Below are positions 1 through 9,390 of a stretch of DNA of 64,000 bases, in pieces. The translations under genes and the position numbers were made by a program. The notes beneath the pieces are model-generated. The model made no database searches. It worked only from the letters and a program-made list of their open reading frames with translations, and was not told where the DNA came from. The stretch is from positions 62,001-126,000 of the forward strand of contig CAIZNH010000023.1 of the NCBI GenBank assembly GCA_903934325.1. Direction: 5' to 3'. Position 1 is the stretch's first letter. Each line of letters starts with the position of its first letter. The DNA is from an uncultured Alphaproteobacteria bacterium. Lineage in GTDB: Bacteria > Pseudomonadota > Alphaproteobacteria > Sphingomonadales > Sphingomonadaceae.

Positions 1-185
1 AGCACGAACTGCTCGTCGGTGAGCGTATCGCCCTCGCGCGCGAAAGCCGTCTCGGCCCGTTCCAGCTTGCCACGCAGCGCGGCGCGATCAGGCGGCAGGT
101 TGGTGAACCCCCCGCCGGTCAGCTTGGCCATCTCGTAGAGCGCCTCGAGATCGGAAACACGCGCAGCGCGCAGGCGAAAGGTCAC
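1..185 (-). CDS. astA: Arginine N-succinyltransferase, N-terminal part (runs off the window)
   Basis: Only about 61 N-terminal codons are present. They read [19 protein letters not shown] and continue through KLTGGGFTNLPP, which matches the conserved start of AstA, the enzyme that transfers succinyl from succinyl-CoA to arginine in the first step of the AST arginine catabolic pathway. The start is GTG at 185-183 and overlaps the TGA of the preceding M20 gene by 4 nt (GTGA), so the two are translationally coupled. The catalytic C-terminal part lies outside the window. The family call rests on the N-terminal motif alone, but that motif is distinctive. Confidence 0.8.
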   Translation of the reverse strand, partial: MTFRLRAARVSDLEALYEMAKLTGGGFTNLPPDRAALRGKLERAETAFAREGDTLTDEQFV

Positions 186-1369
186 GATATTGCTCCCTGA
201 GCGAGACGCTCGATGACGCGGGCGGACAGCGCCGCGCGCTCGGCCAGACTGGGCACGATCAGATATTCGTCCGGCGAGTGGATCGCGCCGCCGCGCACGC
301 CCATGGTGTCGACCACGGGGACACCGCAGGCGGCGATGTTGTTGCCGTCGCACACCCCGCCGGTCGATTTCCAGCGGATGTCCTGCCCCAGCTCCGCGCC
401 GCATGCGCGCACCAGATCGAACAGCGCCTGCGCGCGGGCATCGACCTTTTTGGGCGGGCGGGTGACGCCGCCGTGGCGATGTGTGGCGACTTGATGAGTT
501 GCCTCAATATCAATCAGCAAGTGACTGAAGGCATGATCGAATAAAGCCCCGGCCTCGACAGTCCTGGGTCGGATATTGAAGCGCAGCACGGCGTGGTCAG
601 GGACGACGTTATTGGCCGAACCGCCTTCGAGCTTGGCGGGGTTGATGGTGATCTCGGCGTTCTCGAGCGCCTTCAGCCGCAGGATCAGATCGGCCGCCGC
701 GACAATCGCGTTGCGACCCTCTTCCGGGTTGCGGCCTGCATGGGCGGACTTGCCGGTGATGGTGACCGAATAGTTCCCCGTGCCCCCGCGTTCATGCGCC
801 AGCGTGCCGTCGGGCAGGGCGGCGGGCTCGTAGGTAAGGGCGGCAAGCTTGCCCGCAGCCAGTTCCGCGATCAGCGCGGCGCTGGCGAGCGAGCCGGTCT
901 CCTCGTCGGAATTGATCAGCACGTCATAGCCGAGCGCCGAAGCGCTGGCGCTCGCCTCGAAGGCCAGCAGGGCGTAGAGCATCACCGCGATCCCGCCCTT
1001 CATGTCGGCGACGCCCGGGCCGTTCAGCGTCTCGCCGTCGAGCCAGTTCTGGCGCTGGAAGGCGTGATCGGCGGGGAATACCGTGTCCATATGCCCGGTC
1101 AGCAGGATACGGCGGTTGGCCTGCGGTCGCACGCGCACCACCAGATGCTGGCCATGCGGCTTGGCAAAGGCGCTGCCATCGGCGGCAATCGCGGTGACGG
1201 GCGCGGGATCGACCAGTTCGACTGCGCCGGGCAGGGCCGAAAACGTCTCGGCCAGCGCTGCCGCCTGCTGCGCCAGTCCGGCGAGATTCGCGGTGCCGGT
1301 GTTGATCGCGCTCCACGCCTGCACCTGCGCCAGCATCGCGCCGGAGTCGATCATCTGTGTCCCGTCCAT
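182..1369 (-). CDS. M20 family metallohydrolase (ArgE/DapE/CPG2-like) in the ast cluster
   Basis: 395 aa zinc-dependent amidohydrolase of the M20 family. Visible landmarks: GHMDTV (His93, Asp95), the bridging Asp122 in [10 protein letters not shown], the catalytic Glu pair in NSDEETGS (about 156-157), a dimerisation-domain region around [11 protein letters not shown], and a C-terminal His364 in [10 protein letters not shown]. The ATG follows AGGGGAG by 2 nt. Its stop overlaps the astA start. Because AST-pathway genes cluster, it may act on N-succinylated or other acylated amino acids, possibly doing the job of AstE; that role is inferred from position only. No signal peptide is seen, so it is probably cytoplasmic. 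Confidence 0.8.
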   Translation of the reverse strand: MDGTQMIDSGAMLAQVQAWSAINTGTANLAGLAQQAAALAETFSALPGAVELVDPAPVTAIAADGSAFAKPHGQHLVVRVRPQANRRILLTGHMDTVFPADHAFQRQNWLDGETLNGPGVADMKGGIAVMLYALLAFEASASASALGYDVLINSDEETGSLASAALIAELAAGKLAALTYEPAALPDGTLAHERGGTGNYSVTITGKSAHAGRNPEEGRNAIVAAADLILRLKALENAEITINPAKLEGGSANNVVPDHAVLRFNIRPRTVEAGALFDHAFSHLLIDIEATHQVATHRHGGVTRPPKKVDARAQALFDLVRACGAELGQDIRWKSTGGVCDGNNIAACGVPVVDTMGVRGGAIHSPDEYLIVPSLAERAALSARVIERLAQGAIS

Positions 1370-1504
1370 GGCTCCCCTCTAGCCGTGTGCGCGCAGCAGT
1401 CCAACCCGTTGCAATCGGCCGTCCCCTGCGCCATAGCGCGGGCCGGAATCGCATTCCATGTCCTCCTCCCCAGGACCCGACTTTCGGAGCCCATGAGGAC
1501 ACGC

Positions 1505-3604
1505 ATGACTGAAATGACCACCCGCGCCGGCCTTGCCATCGATTCCCGTCTGGCGAGCTTCCTTGAGCGCGACGTGCTGGCCCCGCTGAGCCGCGATTGT
1601 GAAGCTTTCTGGCAGGGATTTGCGGCGCTGCTGGCCGAGTTTGCGCCGAGGAACCGCGCGCTGCTGGAAAAGCGCGAGAGCCTTCAGGCGCAGATCGACG
1701 CATGGCATATGGAGCGCGCGGGCCAGCCGCATGACGCGGCGGCCTACAAGGCGTTCCTTGAAGAGATCGGCTATCTCGTCCCCGAGCCGGGCGACTTCAC
1801 CATCGGCACCCAGAACGTCGACCCCGAGATCGCGACCATGGCAGGGCCGCAGCTGGTGGTGCCGATCCTCAACGCGCGCTTCCTGCTGAACGCCGCAAAT
1901 GCGCGCTGGGGGAGCCTCTACGATGCCTTCTACGGCACCGATGCGCTCGATGCGGCTCCGGCGCGGCCGGGCGGCTATGACGAAGCGCGCGGGGCAGCGG
2001 TGATCGCACGCGGGCGGCAGTTTCTGGACAGCGCCTTCCCGCTCGCAGGCGGCGCGAGCTGGGTAGACCTTACGGGGCGTGAGGCGATCATGCTAGCAGA
2101 CCCCACCCAGCATGTCGGCATCATCGATAAGGGTGTAATTTTCAAAAACAATGGCTTGCACGTCGAAGTTGTGTTCGATTCGAGTACACCTGTGGGCGCT
2201 ACCGATGCAGCGGGCATTGCGGATATCATGGTCGAGGCCGCGCTCACCACCATCGCCGATTGCGAGGACTCGGTCGCGGCGGTGGATGCCGAGGACAAGC
2301 TGCTGGCCTATACCAACTGGCTCGGCATCATCCGCGGCGATCTGTCGGAAAGCTTTGAAAAGGGCGGCAAGACCCTCACCCGAACGCTCGCGGGCGACAA
2401 GACCTTCACCGCGGCCGACGGCACCACGCAGACCCTCAAGGGTCGCAGCCTGATGTTCGTGCGCAATGTCGGTCACCTGATGACGAACCCGGCGATCCGT
2501 CTCGCGGACGGGAGCGAGATCCCTGAGGGCATCATGGACGCGGTTTTCACCAGCGCGATCAGCGCGCTCGACGTCGAAGGTCATGGGCGTTTTGGCAATT
2601 CGCGCGAAAGCTCGATCTACATCGTGAAGCCCAAGATGCATGGGCCAGAAGAATGTCAATTTACCAATGACCTGTTCAACGCGGTTGAGGATTTGCTCAA
2701 ACTTCCGCGCCACACGATCAAGGTCGGGGTGATGGACGAGGAGCGCCGCACTTCGGCCAACCTCGCTGCCTGCATCCATGCGGTGAAGGACCGCATCGTC
2801 TTCATCAACACCGGCTTCCTCGACCGCACCGGCGACGAGATCCACACCTCGATGCGCGCCGGGCCGATGCTCCGCAAGGGTGCGATGAAGGGCAGCGACT
2901 GGCTCAAGTCCTACGAGGCGCGCAACGTCGCCATCGGCCTTGCCCACGGCCTTTCGGGCAAGGCGCAGATTGGCAAGGGCATGTGGGCCGCGCCCGATCT
3001 GATGGGGCAGATGATGGTCGAGAAGATCGGCCATCTGAAGGCGGGCGCGAACACCGCATGGGTGCCGTCGCCCACCGCCGCGACGCTCCACGCGCTGCAT
3101 TATCACCAGATCGACGTGTTCGACGTGCAGAAGCACCTGCCTGAGCCGATGGGCCTCGACGCGCTGCTCTCCATCCCGCTCGCGCAAGGGGCGAACTGGT
3201 CAGCCGAGGACATCCGCGAGGAACTCGACAACAATTGTCAGGGCCTGCTGGGCTATGTCGTGCGCTGGGTGGATCAGGGTGTGGGTTGCTCCAAGGTGCC
3301 CGACATCAATGATGTGGGCTTGATGGAAGACCGCGCGACCTTGCGCATCTCATCGCAGCACATCGCCAACTGGCTGCTGCACGGCGTGATCACCGAGGCG
3401 CAGGTGATGGATTCGCTCGCTCGCATGGCCGCCAAGGTCGATGCGCAGAACGCGGGCGATCCGCTTTACGTCCCGCTGACGGGTAACGAGAGCGGCGCGG
3501 CCTTCAGCGCGGCGAAGGAGCTGATCTTCAAGGGCGTGGAGCAGCCCAGCGGCTATACCGAGCCGTTGCTGCACGCCTGGCGTCTGAAGAAGAAAGCGGG
3601 TTAG
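1505..3604 (+). CDS. glcB: Malate synthase G
   Basis: 699 aa, close to the usual ~720 aa of malate synthase G. It condenses glyoxylate with acetyl-CoA to malate (glyoxylate bypass). Conserved active-site segments are all present: Arg320 in [10 protein letters not shown], Mg ligands Glu412 in [10 protein letters not shown] and Asp440 in [11 protein letters not shown], and the catalytic base Asp609 in [14 protein letters not shown]. The reading frame is open far upstream (to 593), but ATG 1505 has GAGGA at 5 nt spacing and fits the family N-terminus; ATG 1493 and ATG 1514 are weaker alternatives. It diverges from the M20 gene across 135 nt. Its stop overlaps the ksgA stop on the other strand (TTAG). 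Confidence 0.97.
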   Translation: MTEMTTRAGLAIDSRLASFLERDVLAPLSRDCEAFWQGFAALLAEFAPRNRALLEKRESLQAQIDAWHMERAGQPHDAAAYKAFLEEIGYLVPEPGDFTIGTQNVDPEIATMAGPQLVVPILNARFLLNAANARWGSLYDAFYGTDALDAAPARPGGYDEARGAAVIARGRQFLDSAFPLAGGASWVDLTGREAIMLADPTQHVGIIDKGVIFKNNGLHVEVVFDSSTPVGATDAAGIADIMVEAALTTIADCEDSVAAVDAEDKLLAYTNWLGIIRGDLSESFEKGGKTLTRTLAGDKTFTAADGTTQTLKGRSLMFVRNVGHLMTNPAIRLADGSEIPEGIMDAVFTSAISALDVEGHGRFGNSRESSIYIVKPKMHGPEECQFTNDLFNAVEDLLKLPRHTIKVGVMDEERRTSANLAACIHAVKDRIVFINTGFLDRTGDEIHTSMRAGPMLRKGAMKGSDWLKSYEARNVAIGLAHGLSGKAQIGKGMWAAPDLMGQMMVEKIGHLKAGANTAWVPSPTAATLHALHYHQIDVFDVQKHLPEPMGLDALLSIPLAQGANWSAEDIREELDNNCQGLLGYVVRWVDQGVGCSKVPDINDVGLMEDRATLRISSQHIANWLLHGVITEAQVMDSLARMAAKVDAQNAGDPLYVPLTGNESGAAFSAAKELIFKGVEQPSGYTEPLLHAWRLKKKAG

Positions 3605-4422
3605 GACAGCGCCTTTGCCACCGCCACGAACTCCGCGACGCTGACAGTCTCGGCGCGGCGGGTTTCGTCGATACCGAGCACGGCGAGCGCCTCCAACGCA
3701 CCCGGTACGCCCTTGAGGCTCTGGCGCAGCATCTTGCGGCGTTGCCCGAAGGCGGCTTCGGTGAGGCGTTCGAGCATCCGCGCCGAGACCCCTTCCGGCA
3801 TCGCAGCGGGGGTAACATGGACGATCGCGCTCATCACCTTGGGGGGCGGGGTGAAGGCGCTGCGGTGGACCTTCATCGCAAGGCGTGCCTCGGCGCGCCA
3901 TTGGGCGAGGACGGCAAGCCGCCCATAGGCGTCGTCTCCGGCGGCGGCGACGATCCGGTCCGCGACCTCGCGCTGGAACATCAGGGTGAGCGACTGCCAC
4001 ATGGGCGGCCAAGCCTCGCCGCCGAGCCAGCGCACGAACAGCGCGGTGCCGACGTTGTAGGGCAGGTTCGAGAGCACGTGGAAAGGCTCGGCGCCCATCA
4101 GTTCGTTGTGATCGAGCTTGAGCGCATCGCCCTCGATCACCGTAAGTTGGCCGGGGAAGGCCTCGCCCAATTCGGCGAGGGCGGGAAGGCAGCGGCGGTC
4201 CATCTCGATCGCGGTGACCTTCGCGCCGGCGCGCAGCAGCGCGCGCGTCAGCCCGCCCGGGCCGGGGCCGACTTCGAGCACGCGGGCGCTTGCCAGATCG
4301 CCCGGAACGGCGGCGATGCGCGCCAGCAATTGCTCGTCGAGCAGGAAGTTCTGCCCCAGTGCCTTGGACGCCGACAGGCCGTGGCGCTGGATGACATCGC
4401 GGATCGGGGGAAGGTCAGCCAT
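3601..4422 (-). CDS. rsmA (ksgA): 16S rRNA (adenine1518/1519-N6)-dimethyltransferase
   Basis: 273 aa SAM-dependent methylase that dimethylates two adjacent adenines in helix 45 of 16S rRNA during small-subunit maturation. The SAM-binding motif [11 protein letters not shown] is at about 49-59, the acidic loop AIEMD at 71-75, and the catalytic motif NLPYN at 119-123. The N-terminal signature [10 protein letters not shown] is present. The start is the ATG at 4422, giving MADLPPIRD; the upstream in-frame extension is not family-like. It overlaps pdxA by 8 nt and is the last gene of the leftward lptD-surA-pdxA-ksgA operon, a widely conserved order. Confidence 0.97.
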   Translation of the reverse strand: MADLPPIRDVIQRHGLSASKALGQNFLLDEQLLARIAAVPGDLASARVLEVGPGPGGLTRALLRAGAKVTAIEMDRRCLPALAELGEAFPGQLTVIEGDALKLDHNELMGAEPFHVLSNLPYNVGTALFVRWLGGEAWPPMWQSLTLMFQREVADRIVAAAGDDAYGRLAVLAQWRAEARLAMKVHRSAFTPPPKVMSAIVHVTPAAMPEGVSARMLERLTEAAFGQRRKMLRQSLKGVPGALEALAVLGIDETRRAETVSVAEFVAVAKALS

Positions 4423-5434
4423 GTGCCGCTGCCCGCGCCTTGGCCATGCCGGCTGCCATGGTGATCGCCGCCGCCATCGCGCCGGGATCGGCAAGGCCCT
4501 TGCCTGCGATATCGAAGGCCGTGCCGTGATCGGGCGAGGTGCGGATGATCGGCAGGCCAAGCGTCACGTTGACGCCTTCGTCCACTTCCAGCGCCTTCAG
4601 CGGGATCAGCGCCTGATCGTGATACATGCACAAGGCCGCGTCATAGCCGGTGCGGGCGCGCGGCATGAACAGCGCGTCGCCGGGGACCGGACCGAAAGCG
4701 GCGATCCCCTCGGCCTGCAAGGCGGCGATGGCAGGGGTGATGATGCGCGCTTCCTCGTCACCGAACTGCCCGCCTTCGCCCGCATGGGGATTCAGCGCGG
4801 CAATCGCGAGGCGCGGCGCGGCGATGCCGAAATCGCGGGCCAGACCCGCAGCGACAATCCGCGCCTTGTGAATGATCAGATCGGAGGAAAGCAGCGCCGA
4901 AACCTCGGCCAGCGGTACGTGGACGGTGAGCGGCACGGTGCGCAAGCTTGGCCCTGCCAGCATCATTACCGCATCGCGATAGGGCTTGCCGCAGGCATCG
5001 GCGAGAAACTCGGTCTGTCCGGGATAGTCCCAGCCGATCGTCGCCAGCGCGCCCTTGGCCACTGGTGCGGTCACCAATCCGCTCGCTGCGCCCGCGAGCA
5101 CGCATTTCGCACCCCATTGCAGCGAGGCCAGCGCGAGGCGTGCGCCATCGCTCGAAGGAGCAGCCGGGTGCCACGGGCCGTCGAGCAAGGCCAGCACCGG
5201 CAGACCGACAGCGCTGGCGAAGAGCGCTTCGGATGGCTCGGCAATCGGCACGATCGGGCAATCGATCCCCAGCGCCTCGGCCGCGCTCCGCAGCAACGCC
5301 GGGCCGCCGACCACGAAGGCGGGCGGGGTGCGGCGTTCGGCGCGCAGCCGCGTCCATGCGCCAAGGATCACCTCCGGGCCGATCCCCGCAGGATCGCCCA
5401 GAGAGATGGCAAGAGGCGCTGCTGCTGCGCTCAA
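4415..5434 (-). CDS. pdxA: 4-hydroxythreonine-4-phosphate dehydrogenase
   Basis: 339 aa NAD-dependent, metal-requiring enzyme of the DXP-dependent pyridoxal phosphate pathway. Family motifs: [10 protein letters not shown] near the N-terminus, LNPHAGEGG (His217) and [11 protein letters not shown] (His272). The third metal-ligand position, usually His in PGHTEF, reads PGQTEF (Gln140), which is unusual for the family as I know it. It starts with TTG at 5434-5432, whose last bases form the surA stop TGA (TTGA, 4 nt overlap), so translation is probably coupled. The 3' end overlaps ksgA by 8 nt. Confidence 0.95.
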   Translation of the reverse strand: MSAAAAPLAISLGDPAGIGPEVILGAWTRLRAERRTPPAFVVGGPALLRSAAEALGIDCPIVPIAEPSEALFASAVGLPVLALLDGPWHPAAPSSDGARLALASLQWGAKCVLAGAASGLVTAPVAKGALATIGWDYPGQTEFLADACGKPYRDAVMMLAGPSLRTVPLTVHVPLAEVSALLSSDLIIHKARIVAAGLARDFGIAAPRLAIAALNPHAGEGGQFGDEEARIITPAIAALQAEGIAAFGPVPGDALFMPRARTGYDAALCMYHDQALIPLKALEVDEGVNVTLGLPIIRTSPDHGTAFDIAGKGLADPGAMAAAITMAAGMAKARAAAHG

Positions 5435-6804
5435 TTGTATTCGATATAGGCGTCGTTACGCAGATCGCGCAGGTAGCGCTGGGCGCGCTTGTTGACGCGT
5501 TCCTGTTCGATCTGGTCCATCACCGCCGCAAAGGACGGTGCGCCCGCATCCTTGGGATCGTCCCGCCCGCACAGCATCAGCACGCGCACGCCTTCCTGCA
5601 CGCCGCCGAACAGCGGGGTGGTCTGGCCGATTTGCAGGTTGAGGATGATCGCTCGCAGCTGTTCGGGAAGGTTGGCGGCCTTGATCTGGTCGTTCGAGAC
5701 GACCTGCGCGCCAATCGCCGCCGCGCCCGCATCGACATCGCCGCAACCGCGCAGGCCCTCGACGAACTTGCCGAACTGTTCGACCTTGGCGCTCGCCGCG
5801 GCTTCCGAGATGCCAGCGGGGAAGTTGACCGAGATCTGCTTGAGGCTCAGCACCGCCTCGTTGGGATCGGCCATCAGCACCTGACGCTTGTTGATCAGGT
5901 AGATGATCGAAAAGCCGCCCGGAATTTCGATCGGGCCGTTGAGCTGGCCCGCCTGCATTTCGCGCGCCACTGCGGCAATCTGCGGGGGAAGCTGGCTCAA
6001 CCGCACCCAGCCCAGATCGCCGCCGACGACCGCCGTGGTCGCCTCGGAGAACTGGCGCGCATAGGCGACGAAGCTGCCGCCCTGTTGCAGCTGCTCGATG
6101 ATCGCCTGCACGTTCTTGAGCACCGCATCGCGGTTTTCGGTGGTGGCCGAAAGGTAGATTTCGCCGAGGCGGTATTCGTCGGTGCCCTTGGCCTCGTTCA
6201 TGCGCTTGAGCACGTCGTTGACCTCTTCGGCCGAGACGTTGACGAAGGGCATGATGTTGCGGCGCAGGAGATTTTCCCACGCCTGTTCGCCTTCGATCTG
6301 ACGCTTGAGCGAGGTGGGCGAGGAACCGATCGACTTGAGGTAATCGTCCATCTTCTTCGGCTCGTTGCCGAAGTTCTGTGCGGCCAGCTGCAGATAGGTC
6401 CTCTCGACCTCGTCAGGGGTGACCTTGAGTTCTGCCGCTTCGGCTGCCTGGATCTTGAGCGTTTCGTCGATCAGGTTGCGCAGCACCTGCACGCGCAGAC
6501 GCAGCAGCTCGTCCTCCGGAACGGCTGCATCCGATGCGGCGGTAACGAGCGCCACGCGCTGGTCGATATCCGTGCCCGTGATGACGAAGCCGTTGACCAC
6601 CGCGGTCGCGGTGCGGCGATCGGGATCGGTCTTGCCGAAGATGGTGATGTCCTCGGGCAGGCCGAAGGGGTTCTCGGCGGTCGGCACGGCAACGGTCTGC
6701 GCGCCCACAGCCATCGGCGCCACGGCGAGGCCGAGCATCCCGGCTGCCGCCAGTGCGGTTCCGGTCTTGGCCAGAAGGCCCTTGGAAAACAGCTTCACAC
6801 TCAC
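5431..6804 (-). CDS. surA: Periplasmic peptidyl-prolyl isomerase / outer-membrane protein chaperone SurA
   Basis: About 457 aa. It has an N-terminal signal peptide (VSVKLFSKGLLAKTG then a hydrophobic stretch ending AVGAQ), a SurA N-domain (about 65-210) and one clear parvulin domain from EYRLGEIYLSA to GGFSIIYLINKRQV. SurA escorts unfolded beta-barrel proteins such as LptD to the BAM complex. The start is uncertain: GTG 6804 and GTG 6798 both precede the signal peptide, with only weak purine-rich sequence upstream, and an in-frame ATG at 6867 lacks a ribosome site. It sits between lptD and pdxA, the classic arrangement, and overlaps pdxA by 4 nt. Confidence 0.92.
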   Translation of the reverse strand: MSVKLFSKGLLAKTGTALAAAGMLGLAVAPMAVGAQTVAVPTAENPFGLPEDITIFGKTDPDRRTATAVVNGFVITGTDIDQRVALVTAASDAAVPEDELLRLRVQVLRNLIDETLKIQAAEAAELKVTPDEVERTYLQLAAQNFGNEPKKMDDYLKSIGSSPTSLKRQIEGEQAWENLLRRNIMPFVNVSAEEVNDVLKRMNEAKGTDEYRLGEIYLSATTENRDAVLKNVQAIIEQLQQGGSFVAYARQFSEATTAVVGGDLGWVRLSQLPPQIAAVAREMQAGQLNGPIEIPGGFSIIYLINKRQVLMADPNEAVLSLKQISVNFPAGISEAAASAKVEQFGKFVEGLRGCGDVDAGAAAIGAQVVSNDQIKAANLPEQLRAIILNLQIGQTTPLFGGVQEGVRVLMLCGRDDPKDAGAPSFAAVMDQIEQERVNKRAQRYLRDLRNDAYIEYN

Positions 6805-6990
6805 TCGTATAATCCCGCTTTGCGGCCCCATGGATGGGCGAAGAATTCTGCGCGACCCCTCACGCATGCCCAGCCGTTGCCATGCAGCGGCTGAATGGAA
6901 GCTTGCTCCCGCCCGATCACCTTGGGCAAGGCCTGCTACCTGTCGGGGTGCCTTTAGACCGGATTCGCCGCCCTGCCAAATAACTTGGTT

Positions 6991-9249
6991 TCACCGGAAG
7001 CCCAGGTTCCGCAATGCAAAGAACAGCTGGAACGTGTTGCCGCGCCGCGCGTCGCCCGCATCGATGAAATCGCGCCGCCAGGTCGCGCCGAATTCGATGC
7101 AGTCGTCCGAATAGGCGATGCCGAGTCGTGTGCGGATCGGTTCGAACCCGTCGGGCTGGAACACCGGATCTTCGGCGGCATCGGTGAGGTTGAACACCCC
7201 CGATCCGAAGGCCGACCAGCGCCGCCCGATGGCCACACGCGCAGCCACGCGGAGTTCCTCGCGGTCGCGCAGGTCTTCCACGGTCTGGATGTCGCGGTTC
7301 AGCCGCAGATAGCCGACCTCGACATAGGTGCGGCGCGAGCCGATGGCCGCGTCGATCTCGTTGCGGCGGATCGCGAGGTTGTCCTTGTCGAGCCGGAAGC
7401 GGTGGGTGACATTGAGGAAGTCGCGGTAACGGATCTGGGTGCGGCCGACAAAGTCGGACACCCGGTCTGACAGGCCTGCGCCGGGCGGAAAGATCTGCTC
7501 TTCGGGCTCGTCGAAGCGATAGGACTGGCCGATCGTGGTCGACACCTTCCAGCCCGGGCGCTGCAATTCCCAGTCCACCCCCCAAGTGACGCGGGTGCCG
7601 TCTTCCACCCGGTCGTAGCCGGGGAAGCGGTTCAGGGCGAAGAGGTTCGAATCCTCCAGATCGATCGCGCGCGCGTCCTCGTTCGGCAGATCGAGATTGC
7701 GCAGCTTGGGGCTGGCGACGAGCTGGACGCGCGGCTTGAACACCTGGGTCCCGCCGAAGATCTCGCCCACAAAGGGCCATTCGATATCGAGCGCCGCAGT
7801 GGCGATGCCGCGTGTCGTCCAGCCTTCGGTGCCGCGATAGCTGGGGGTCGTCGTGGCGAGGATATTGTCGGTATTGTAGATGTCGCCGCGCACCAGTGCG
7901 GTCAGCGTTACCATCTGGCCAAGCCCGGTCAGCCGCCGTAGGTCCCACCGGGCTCCGGCAAAGGCGCGCTGGGTATCCTGCCCGTCATTGCGCAGGAGCG
8001 CGAGGCTGTTGACCTGCAACTCCACCTTGCCGCCCAGCACCGGATCGGCGACCCGCTGGCGGAAATCGAGCGCGGGCAGCGCGAGCGGGATCTGGCCCTG
8101 CTGGGCATTGATCCGCAGCGTCTGCGTGGCCCACCCGGCGAGCGAGAAATAGGAGTTTTCGGTGATCCGCTCGAAATTGATGGTCGAGCGCAAGCGGTCA
8201 TCGCGGCTGAGATCGTAGCGGCGCAGGAATGTGCGGTCGCTGGCGAGGCGGATCGATCCGGTCAGGCTCCATTCCGGCGAGAACTGGAAGCGGCCATTGC
8301 TCTCGATATAGCCGCGCAGCTGGTTCTGGAAGCTCTGGCCGCCAGTGAAGTCGGTCAGGCGGTCGCTGGCAGTGAGATAGCCGGTGATCTGGTAGGCACC
8401 CTTGTCGGTCAGGTGCCGCCAATGCGCGCTCGCCATCGGGGCGACGCTGGAAAAGACATAGGCGCCCAGCGTCAGATCGCGGTTGTCGCCAAGCCGCCAA
8501 TAGTACTCGCCATTGAGCTCCAGCCCGTTGACCTGGCTGATGCGGAAATCGGGGACGAGAAAGCCGCTTTCTGCCTTGCCGTCGGTGCGCAGGGCAAGAC
8601 CGGGGAGCGGCAGAATGCGCGCGCCGAACAGCTCCAGCATCGCGCCGGTGAAGCGCACCCGCTGGGCCTTCTGGTCAAAGGTGACGCGGGTGGCGGTGAT
8701 GCGCCAGCTCGGGTTCTTGGCGCAGCCTTCGTCGTCCGTGACGGCGCAGGCCGAATAGGCAGCATCGGCCAGCACCGCGACGCCGTCCTCGCCCCGTTCG
8801 GCCGAGCGCGCGGCAAGGCGGCCCCCGGCGCGCAGGGCGATCAGCAGCTCGGCCATGGCGCCGGCCTCGAAGGTCTCGGTCAGCTCGACCTGATCGGTGA
8901 ACAGCTGGTTGCCGGCATCGTCGACCAGCCGGATATTGCCGCTGGCGATGATCTTCCCACTCTTGCGGTCCCACACGACCTCGTCGGCGCGCGCCGAGCG
9001 ATCGTCCGAGCGTAGGATGACATTGCCGCGCGCGGTGACGGTTTCGGTCTCGTTGTTGTAGGCGATTTCTTTCGCCTCAAAATCGATCTGGCGCGGCGCG
9101 GGGGTTCCGGCCTGCGTGGGAGCGGCAACCGGCTCCTGCGCGGCAAGCGGCGCGGCGCATCCCGAGAGGGCAAGGGCAAGGACAAAACGTGGGCCAGCGC
9201 CCCGCGTTGGCACGCGCAGGGCGGTATCCGCGGCCTTGCGCGTCTCCAC
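6991..9249 (-). CDS. lptD: LPS-assembly outer-membrane protein LptD
   Basis: About 752 aa. Signal peptide FVLALALSGCAAPLAAQ is followed by an OstA-type periplasmic beta-jellyroll (IDFEAKEIAYNNETE to about residue 150) and a long C-terminal region rich in alternating aromatic/polar strands ending in LGFR, typical of an outer-membrane barrel. LptD with the lipoprotein LptE inserts LPS into the outer leaflet. GTG 9249 is chosen because GGGAGG lies 7 nt upstream; ATG 9267 is the alternative. It is first in the lptD-surA-pdxA-ksgA operon, with about 186 nt separating it from surA. Confidence 0.93.
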   Translation of the reverse strand: METRKAADTALRVPTRGAGPRFVLALALSGCAAPLAAQEPVAAPTQAGTPAPRQIDFEAKEIAYNNETETVTARGNVILRSDDRSARADEVVWDRKSGKIIASGNIRLVDDAGNQLFTDQVELTETFEAGAMAELLIALRAGGRLAARSAERGEDGVAVLADAAYSACAVTDDEGCAKNPSWRITATRVTFDQKAQRVRFTGAMLELFGARILPLPGLALRTDGKAESGFLVPDFRISQVNGLELNGEYYWRLGDNRDLTLGAYVFSSVAPMASAHWRHLTDKGAYQITGYLTASDRLTDFTGGQSFQNQLRGYIESNGRFQFSPEWSLTGSIRLASDRTFLRRYDLSRDDRLRSTINFERITENSYFSLAGWATQTLRINAQQGQIPLALPALDFRQRVADPVLGGKVELQVNSLALLRNDGQDTQRAFAGARWDLRRLTGLGQMVTLTALVRGDIYNTDNILATTTPSYRGTEGWTTRGIATAALDIEWPFVGEIFGGTQVFKPRVQLVASPKLRNLDLPNEDARAIDLEDSNLFALNRFPGYDRVEDGTRVTWGVDWELQRPGWKVSTTIGQSYRFDEPEEQIFPPGAGLSDRVSDFVGRTQIRYRDFLNVTHRFRLDKDNLAIRRNEIDAAIGSRRTYVEVGYLRLNRDIQTVEDLRDREELRVAARVAIGRRWSAFGSGVFNLTDAAEDPVFQPDGFEPIRTRLGIAYSDDCIEFGATWRRDFIDAGDARRGNTFQLFFALRNLGFR

Positions 9250-9390
9250 TGGCGAGCCTCCCGACATGGCCTTGCCTATTGCACCGCTCGCGCCTAATCG
9301 CAATCGCGTTTGCCGCCTTGTGCGCACGGAATGTCGCACCTGCCGGACACCGTGACAGCCACCCGGCCTGATGCTTTTTCGGGAGACCCC

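Noticed and set aside
593-1504. N-terminal extension of glcB by about 300 codons
   Set aside because: It runs antisense to the M20 gene, adds no family sequence, and ATG 1505 has a proper ribosome site.
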